From NCBI GenBank assembly GCA_963971285.1, contig OZ020251.1, positions 4,092,001 through 4,156,000 of the forward strand: 64,000 bases of DNA, in the 5' to 3' direction. Positions within the stretch are counted from its first letter, which is position 1, and the number at the start of each line of letters is the position of its first letter. The stretch comes from Astropecten irregularis (taxonomy: Eukaryota > Echinodermata > Asteroidea > Paxillosida > Astropectinidae). Under the pieces are notes generated by a model. The model ran no database searches and had not been told where the DNA came from. It saw nothing but the letters and a program-made list of their open reading frames with translations. A program made the position numbers and the translations under genes. Below, in pieces: positions 51,906 to 64,000 of the stretch.

Positions 51906-52234
51906 CATGAAACTGGCCCCAGTACTAACCAAGAAACTCTGTATAAAAATATCTTTTGTAGAATACACACAGGTAGATATAGGCCACCATTCCTTGAAAA
52001 GAATTGAGGTACAATTGAGGTATAAAGCAAATTTAACAGCATTGAAAAATTGGCCCTTTTCCAAACCTAGGCTCCGGCTCCATCTTTGTCATCCATATGC
52101 TGAAAATATAGCTTGGGGTTTTTCAAAGAAGCTGAAGCTCTGTTTTCCTTTTCAAACCAGATAATCTACTTCAGAAACGCAGCCAAAAGCCTCTATTTTG
52201 ATACTTGTAATATTTTTAAATGGACCCACGAAAT

Positions 52235-52353
52235 GGAGCTGGAGCCGGAGCTGGAGTCGGAGCTGGAGTCGGAGCTGGAGCCGGAGCTGGAGCCGGAGCT
52301 GGAGCCGGAGCTGGAGCCGGAGCTGGAGCCGGAGCTGGAGCCGAAGCTGGAGC
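52235..52353 (+). repeat. 12-bp minisatellite GGAGCTGGAGCC
   Basis: About ten units. It reads ELEPELEP in one frame and SWSRSWSR or PAPAPAPA in others, so the open frames are repeat artefacts. It lies about 85 bp past the liprin stop, so it could be in the 3' UTR. Confidence 0.9.
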
Positions 52354-52436
52354 CTGAGCCAAGGTTTGGAAAAGGGCCCGGAAGTAAGTTTCTCTTTTCA
52401 CCTGAGGTTTGTTGACTTGTGATTTCTCTACTCCTG

Positions 52437-57586
<5,150 letters not shown>

Positions 57587-58063
57587 CTGCATTGTCAGTA
57601 AATAAAAACAAAAAACAGATACAATTGAGAATGAAAAGAAATATGTACCATATAAGTTTGCAAGTACTGCTCAAGAACAAGAACAAGTACTGCTCAGATT
57701 GGTTGTTTGTTATCAACCCTCCCATCCTAAGAAAAAAGGGAAAATCAATAAATGAACAAATGAATAAATACGCAAGAATAATAAAAATACTAAAAAACAA
57801 ACATAACGTGAATGAAACGTGAAACTGACTGCAAACAAAAACCATTGCAGTAAAAAAAATAGCTGTTATCAAATTCCCACAAATGAGCAAAAGGAAATAT
57901 GCTCTATTACTCGCGATATCCAAAACTATTTTCAAAAGTATATTCCTGCAAAAAAATATTCCAAAACTATTTTCAAAAGTATATTCCTGCAAAAAATATT
58001 CTAGACACAAAGCATGCCAAAAAGAGGCTATTTGGACACTAAAAACTATCCATAAATCTGGAG

Positions 58064-58224
58064 GAATAGCGCTCCGCACTTACGCTAAAAATAGCACCGG
58101 ATCTCAGACAAACATTGCAACCATGCACGTGTGTGGGTGTGCGCGTCCATGTAAACTACGCGTGTGAGACAATGTTTGTCTGACAGCCAGGGATTGTGTG
58201 ACGTCATTAGTGCGGAGTGCTATT
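58064..58224. mobile_element. family G TIR element, copy 3
   Basis: Ends GAATAGCGCTCCGCACT and AGTGCGGAGTGCTATT are inverted; GACAAACATTGCAACCATGC inside. Confidence 0.75.
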
Positions 58225-59983
58225 GGGGTCACTACAACTATAGTCGAATCTATCATGACTATCATACTACTATACAAGAAATATTGACATAAAATACCAC
58301 TACTATCAAATATCGTCAAAATACTCATAAGTGTTCAAAACAGAATCGAGCAAGAAAAAACAAATGAGAAACTTCAACAAGTTCCGTCGCAAAGAAAATG
58401 TATCCAATTTGCTTCTAAATATTTGTAGTGGAAAAAAAATCTTGTTAAGTTGGTGGGATTCATTGTAAACTGCTTGTGACTTCATCGTTACATATGTGCA
58501 ATGTCATTTGCTGTTCACTATGTTGACTGCCAATGACAAGCTTGTATCATAAGAGGTGAACCAGATTCTGCTAGTCTGAGCGTTAATAGCCATTTGCGAG
58601 TTCAATCTGAATAGTGTCTGGTGCAAAGACTTCTTTGATTGCATATAAACACCCCAGTTTGAATTTCCCAGACTAAAGACTCTGTTGCTATGGCATATGA
58701 TTTGGAACAAGCTTTTGCAAAGTCAAACTCATCTCTGGAATGGACTGGTTCCTTTGTGCCATTCTTATCCATAATGAATAGTGCATTGGTGCAAGACGTC
58801 TATCTAAGCAAAAGCTTGCCCTGAATCAAGTGATATAGCAATAGATTAAGATTAAGATTAAGATTCATTGTATATTTATGTACTTTTTAATATTTATATT
58901 GTTGTATATTGTTATGCACATTTAAACATTTGTTTGTGAAATTTGCGCATTATAAATTAATAAGTTATCAAAACAGTGTCTTTAGTCTGGAGAATTGGGG
59001 TTTTGTTGCTTATATGTAGAGTGAAAGAATTCAGTGTACCAGATATTGTTCAATTTTAACTAACGAAAGGCTTATTGTATCAGCAGGGGTACTAGACTCT
59101 CTGTTGCCTGTGAGAAGTACAGTACTTCTCACTTCTGACAGGTGCACACAATTCTACCACTTCTGAGTTTTCTCAATGTCAGTGTTGTCCATCTTTGATA
59201 AACTGCTCAACTGTTCAAATTGACAGTGCTGATGCAACCAACACACTGGGCCCAAATGTACGGCTCTGCTTTTCATGAACATACATTAAACACTTGTATC
59301 ACTTGCTTTAATATGGAAGCAGAAATGTCTGTGCTCGTATGAGCCTATTCCTTGGCAGGCCTGGAATTAGGTTCCATTGCAAGGGGCACTTTGGCCAGGC
59401 ATGCAATTTGGACTTTCCAAAAAAAAGAGGACATTCCAATCTTTACCATATTTTGTACAGTGTTTTTCACTTTTCAATGGCATAAGAGTGAAGTGAAAAA
59501 AGAAGAAATCAGCTGATCCGAGGAAAAGTTGCATGCCAGACTTCCATTGGAAAATCGTAATGTCTATGGAAATATTTTGAGGGGCACGCAAGGCCAAGAA
59601 CCAGGGCAACGAAGGCCATGGCCTCCGTTTAATTCCAGGCTTGCCTTAGCGTCGAGAACGAATTCAGCTGTGAGAGTGCATAGTTCATGTATTAACCAAG
59701 AATTCATAGCTAGAGTAGAAATCCGACGCTAACCCTGTAAGCGAAGAATGAAGATCGTAAGCGCTGAATTCTGCAGGAAGCAAAGCCATGAAACTGGGTC
59801 TTGGTAGCAATTTCATGTCGAGACATTTATAATGGACTTGTTTACTACCTAAACATTGTTAAGTACAATGAAATGCTTTGCACATGCATGCATACAAATA
59901 CTTAAGATGTTGCAAACGTAGGCTGCGAATGGGTGGTGTGTACTTATTTTAACAAAGCTTTTAGCTGTAAATGTAACAATCCA

Positions 59984-60147
59984 GGGGTTGATTTCAGCAA
60001 ACTCATCGTACCTTGCTACATGTATCAATCGTAGGACTTAAGCGGTACAGCCCCAAGTAGAAGTTGTAGGATACCATTGGCTATCCTTCGTAACTTGAGG
60101 TACCGTTTCTTATTATCAATCGTAGGGCTTTGTGAAATCAAGTCCCT
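59984..60147. mobile_element. family F element
   Basis: Starts GGGGTTGATTTCAGCAAACT and ends GGGCTTTGTGAAATCAAGTCCC. Confidence 0.55.
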
Positions 60148-60303
60148 GTTATGTTTACGTTGAGCTGGGCCAACATGTTGCAAACTCTTGGTGGCACACT
60201 ACATGTATTTTGGTATTGAATTGAATGTTGAAATGAAGACTGCAAGATAAGTATTGCTGTGTTTGACTTTGGAAGATTCAGGAAGGTTTCGAACCAACCA
60301 GAG

Positions 60304-60431
60304 GTCGATTTCATGAAGCCATGCGATCGATCGTAACTCGAGTTACGGAGGATAACCCATGGTATCCTATGTAGGGCTGCAATGCATCACAAGTCCTACG
60401 ATTGATACTGTAACAATGAGTTTGGTGAAAT
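60304..60431. mobile_element. family F element, diverged
   Basis: GTCGATTTCATGAAGCCATG to GAGTTTGGTGAAATGAG; GGGCTGCAATGCATCACAAG inside, shared with the 4435 copy. Confidence 0.5.
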
Positions 60432-61655
60432 GAGTTTAATGAATACATTTACTCTTAATCTACTACTAACAGCCAAAACTTAAAAAAAAAAAAAGCAACT
60501 GCGAGTCTACACTTTGCATCGGACATGCGTGTCACACAATCACACTTTGCCACAACAAAAAAGCGAAAAAAAAAAATGAAAAAAAATGAAACACATTTCT
60601 GGTCAAAAAGAGCTACCAAATTGCATTATGGGTAAAATGCCATCCCAGTACCTTCATAGCGCTTCCACAGCATTGCAGCTGCATTGTGGGTAAAGGTCAA
60701 CCAGGGCAGGACCAAGGGAGACATTACAGGGGAGGCGGGGGTGTTTGACATATTTGGGTCATTTAATTTTTTGGCCGTGGGGATGGATACAAATTGGATG
60801 GGAAATCGGCAGAAATAACAGGAAAATTTGGGTTTGAGAGTTAAGGGGTAGAAAGAGGTGCAGAGCCAAGTAGGTTGGAAAGGAGGAATTACGGGGGGCG
60901 GAGCCAAGTGGTTGGGGAAAGAGGAATTACAAGGGGGCGGAGCCAGGTGGGCGGGAAAATTATGAGGGGCGGAGCCAAGTCGGTGCGGGAAGGAGGAGTA
61001 AGTGCAAATGAGAAAAAAACAAATTATAAGATTATGAATGGATGAAACGTGATAGCGATGATGACGATGCAAAAAAAATGATTTCAAAGAGTTTATAAAA
61101 AAAGTGTGAGGAAATGGTTATCGATTAAAAATCAAAACTCATACAATTTGCATTATAGCCATCATAAAGACAATCCGATATAAGTATATTTGGCTTCAGG
61201 ATGCTCAAGATCACAAACATGTCATTTCAGCAAATTCTGAAGACCAATTAGAGCAAGCTCAATTAGTGCATTCATTTGGATTAATAATTTTAAAAAAAAA
61301 GGAGTAATGCACACTGCCACTGAGTATATTTAGAATTTTTTACGGAATTTTTATTTATTTTTATGATTCCAAAGCAAGAGAATTTCCTCCCTTTTCCTCA
61401 AGACAATTCAATTTCATAATGAATTTGGAATAAAGAGAAAAAAAGCATTGCCATTACTACTGCTTATTAGCAAAGTGTTTCACAGCCATAATACAACCAA
61501 GAGGTTATGCTTTGTGACTTGAACCCCAAGAAAATAATATTTGATCAATAGAAAGGCCCCGTCTTGGGCTAGAAACCTAAATCTGTAGAAATACTACATT
61601 TCTAAGGTCTCTGGTTCAATTCCATGTTCATGCATTACTATCTTCGCTCGTCAGT

Positions 61656-62010
61656 TTAAAGGTACATTACAGGATTGTTAGCATACCCAAACAGAAATGT
61701 TCACAGATTTACGTATATTTTTTCAGGCTATGAAGATGGTGCTTGTAGAAACACACCGTTAAAATATTTCCGCCCGAAATGGTGTTTTTACCCAGACATT
61801 AGTCAAACAAAGACCAAAAACAGTTTTGATCTCAGGGTAAGATCAAAACAATTCTTTGTTTTATAAGAAAAATTGAGTCGGGTTTCGCTTTTTTTCTTGT
61901 GACCAATTGAGCTCAAATTTTCACAGGTTTATCATTTCAAATAGATGTTTGATAAGACAAAGTGTGAGAGGTGTTCTGTGACCTTTATCAATCATGTATT
62001 ATACCTTTAA
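61656..62010 (+). mobile_element. family B TIR element, near full length
   Basis: Starts TTAAAGGTACATTACAGGAT and ends ATCATGTATTATACCTTTAA. It serves as the uninterrupted reference for the copies at 18828 and 22625. Confidence 0.75.
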
Positions 62011-62339
62011 AAATCAACTTCAAAACTGGTTATTTTTTTATTTTTCCAAAACTCTTATGCTTTATTTTCACTGCAGTTTTTTTGCTGTCTGTCAACATTT
62101 TCTGAATTCAATATCATAATTCTAAAAGCATAATTGCACCCGAAATCTAGTTTTATTATAGGATTCTTAATAAACTTCATTACCTTGTTGTCTGATTAAA
62201 ACAATTCAACAATGTTTATAAGACCGGATAGAACCTTGAAGAGAAGTTTGAGAAGGAGAAATGGTAAGACTGAAAGAGCAGACGTTTACAGAGTGGAGAG
62301 AAAGAAATGTTACACATGCAAAGAAATATGAGAAACCAA

Positions 62340-62565
62340 AACAAACTGGTCTGAACTGGTTCTGACTGGTTGTGAAGTGGTTCCGGCCGGATTTATCACA
62401 AAGCTTGAGATAAATTGCTGGGTTGCATTCTGGAGAGGATCTGTTTGATTTGTTCAGCTCTCCACTGTTTAATGCCAGTGGAACCTCCTAGGATCCCACT
62501 CTGAACCAGTTCAAACCGGTTCAAACTGGTTTAGGCCAGTCCATGCCCAGATGGAACCGGACTAG
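62340..62565. repeat. CCAGTTTGAACCGGTT-type repeat, second block
   Basis: ACTGGTCTGAACTGGTTCTG and CAGTTCAAACCGGTTCAAAC form inverted halves about 130 bp apart. Same word family as 49440-50470. Confidence 0.6.
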
Positions 62566-64000
62566 GCTCGGATGAGATATGAAAGAAAGGCAAATACAGG
62601 AGAGTCAATCCTTGCGAGAAAGGTATGAAGAGGTCAAAAAATTGAGATGGTCAAGATGGTGGGTTTGGTCAAGTTGGGGGATCGAGTCGGGGTCAAGCCC
62701 CGAGGCCAAGGCGGGAGGTCAACTTTGGGTCACAATGCTGGGGGTAAACTCCAATTGAATGTTTTTCAGTATTCGGATGCGGAGGCATATGATGTCAAAT
62801 CAAAAGAAAGCTGAAATAGGAAAGTCTTAGCAAGGGACACTGTTACCGAGGGGAGCAAATTGATTTCATGCATATTCGTGAGTTGTATTTTCATCTGTTC
62901 TTTTGTTTTCTTTCTATTTCCATGGTTGTTTGCTTTTATTTTGAAGTTCAATTTAATAAACAACCAGCTGTCGCTATCTCTTAACGAAAACAAAATAACG
63001 GAAATAACGGAATAAAAAATCTAAAAGGAAGCTTTTGTCGGCCATTTTGAACACAAAGCATGCGGCACTCAGCGTTTTCACAATCACACAACGTCTTGCC
63101 ATTTGTAAAAGTCAGCGCAGACGTTTATCGAAGAACAAATGGTACAATTTGCTTCAAAGCTTTGCAAAAAAGCACTGCAACGGAACAAAACGAATCAAAA
63201 TTCACAGAGCATGGGTAGTGTACAGGGAAGGGGTAGGGAAGGGTTTATCTTTTATCTTGGCAACCAACTTGGTTTCTATGGAGCCATTGAGAGGATGAAT
63301 ATTAAATTTGCATTTTTGGCCAGACTCGGCGAACCGCAAAAAAAAAAAAAAATGTGATTCAAATGATCGTTCAATTTCCGCTTTTAGGAGAAAATATTTT
63401 AAGCGAGACAAGCAACAATGAAACAATTTTCGATGCAACGTACACGTACACAATACAAATATTTGCCACATATCAAAACCATCCACAACAAGAACAAACA
63501 CATACATATTTACAGCCTGATTTACAGCCCACACAATCTGTCTTTTAAACAAGAAATGCATATTTCACGACAAACATTAAAATTCATATCGCATTATCAA
63601 AACATGAATATTTCACGAGTGGCAAGGTGTCGAAAGCCAGACCAAAAATAAAATGGTTAAAAATACAGCAATGAAAAAAAAAAAAATCTGCCCCGTGTTA
63701 TCAAAAACAAAAGTTTCAAAATGCCAATTTTATACAGAATTAGCAAATTTTCCAAAGTGCATATTTCATACATTCACAACAATCACGGACGATGCATAAA
63801 ACATTACATGGAAAGTATGTTTAATATGCGGTAGTATTTATAAATCCCAAACTATTTCTGTCAAAGCCTAAAGTCTTAAATTACAAATAATTTGCATTTC
63901 TTTTTATGTTAAGACCTGCTGGACAAAAAATAACTAAAAAATTGACTTGACAAGACAACAAGTGTCGTGGGTGGATTTTTTTGGTAGATTTTATGACAAA

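Larger units (their letters stand above)
57600..64000. other. presumed liprin intron, no further exon found
   Basis: The liprin frame needs earlier exons, but none matching the coiled-coil half is recognised here. Contents: family G (58064), family F copies (59984, 60304), a family B copy (61656), CCAGTT repeats (62340), GGGGCGGAGCCAAGT tandem words at about 60890-60985, and AT-rich sequence. Confidence 0.5.

Noticed and set aside
60626..61087. 153-codon open frame on the - strand near liprin
   Set aside because: The middle part follows the repeated GGGGCGGAGCCAAGT words, and nothing matches the liprin coiled coil.

Overview
The window reads as animal nuclear DNA, most likely from a marine invertebrate deuterostome such as an echinoderm. 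This is inferred from intron-split genes with canonical GT/AG borders, metazoan-specific synaptic gene families, and a very dense load of short inverted-repeat transposons and tRNA-derived SINEs. The species cannot be fixed from the sequence. No bacterial-style operon, CRISPR array, rRNA gene or confident functional tRNA gene is visible.

Layout. (1) About 1.7-31 kb, + strand: 14 exons of a BRSK/SAD-family serine/threonine kinase. The first N-lobe exons lie upstream of the window. The kinase core, activation loop, UBA region, proline/serine-rich linker and KA1-like C-terminus are all present, and every splice phase joins into one 635-residue open frame. A possible alternative last exon lies at 33.35 kb. 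(2) About 37.6-41.6 kb, - strand: a three-exon gene for an 843-residue basic, low-complexity protein that I do not recognise. It is tail-to-tail with BRSK. (3) About 52.4-57.6 kb, - strand: the last six exons of a liprin-alpha (PPFIA) gene, with three SAM domains and a C-terminal PDZ-binding tail. Its 5' exons were not found in the window.

BRSK/SAD kinases and liprin-alpha are both presynaptic assembly and polarity proteins in other animals, so their proximity is notable, although adjacency alone does not show co-regulation.

The rest of the window is intron or intergenic DNA built from repeats. There are several families of terminal-inverted-repeat (TIR) miniature elements, called here A to H: A and B about 350-375 bp, D a 150-bp foldback, E about 215-275 bp, F about 120-165 bp, G about 140-160 bp, H about 320 bp. 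There are also a hAT-type element with a perfect 8-bp target duplication, a piggyBac-type deletion derivative with a broken transposase N-terminus, a Harbinger-like element, SINEs, tRNA-like dispersed repeats, and tandem arrays with 12-, 38-, 47-, 60-, 75-, 120- and 220-bp units. Many elements are nested, which gives a relative order of insertion. Two short hammerhead-ribozyme-like cores are the most unusual small-scale signal.
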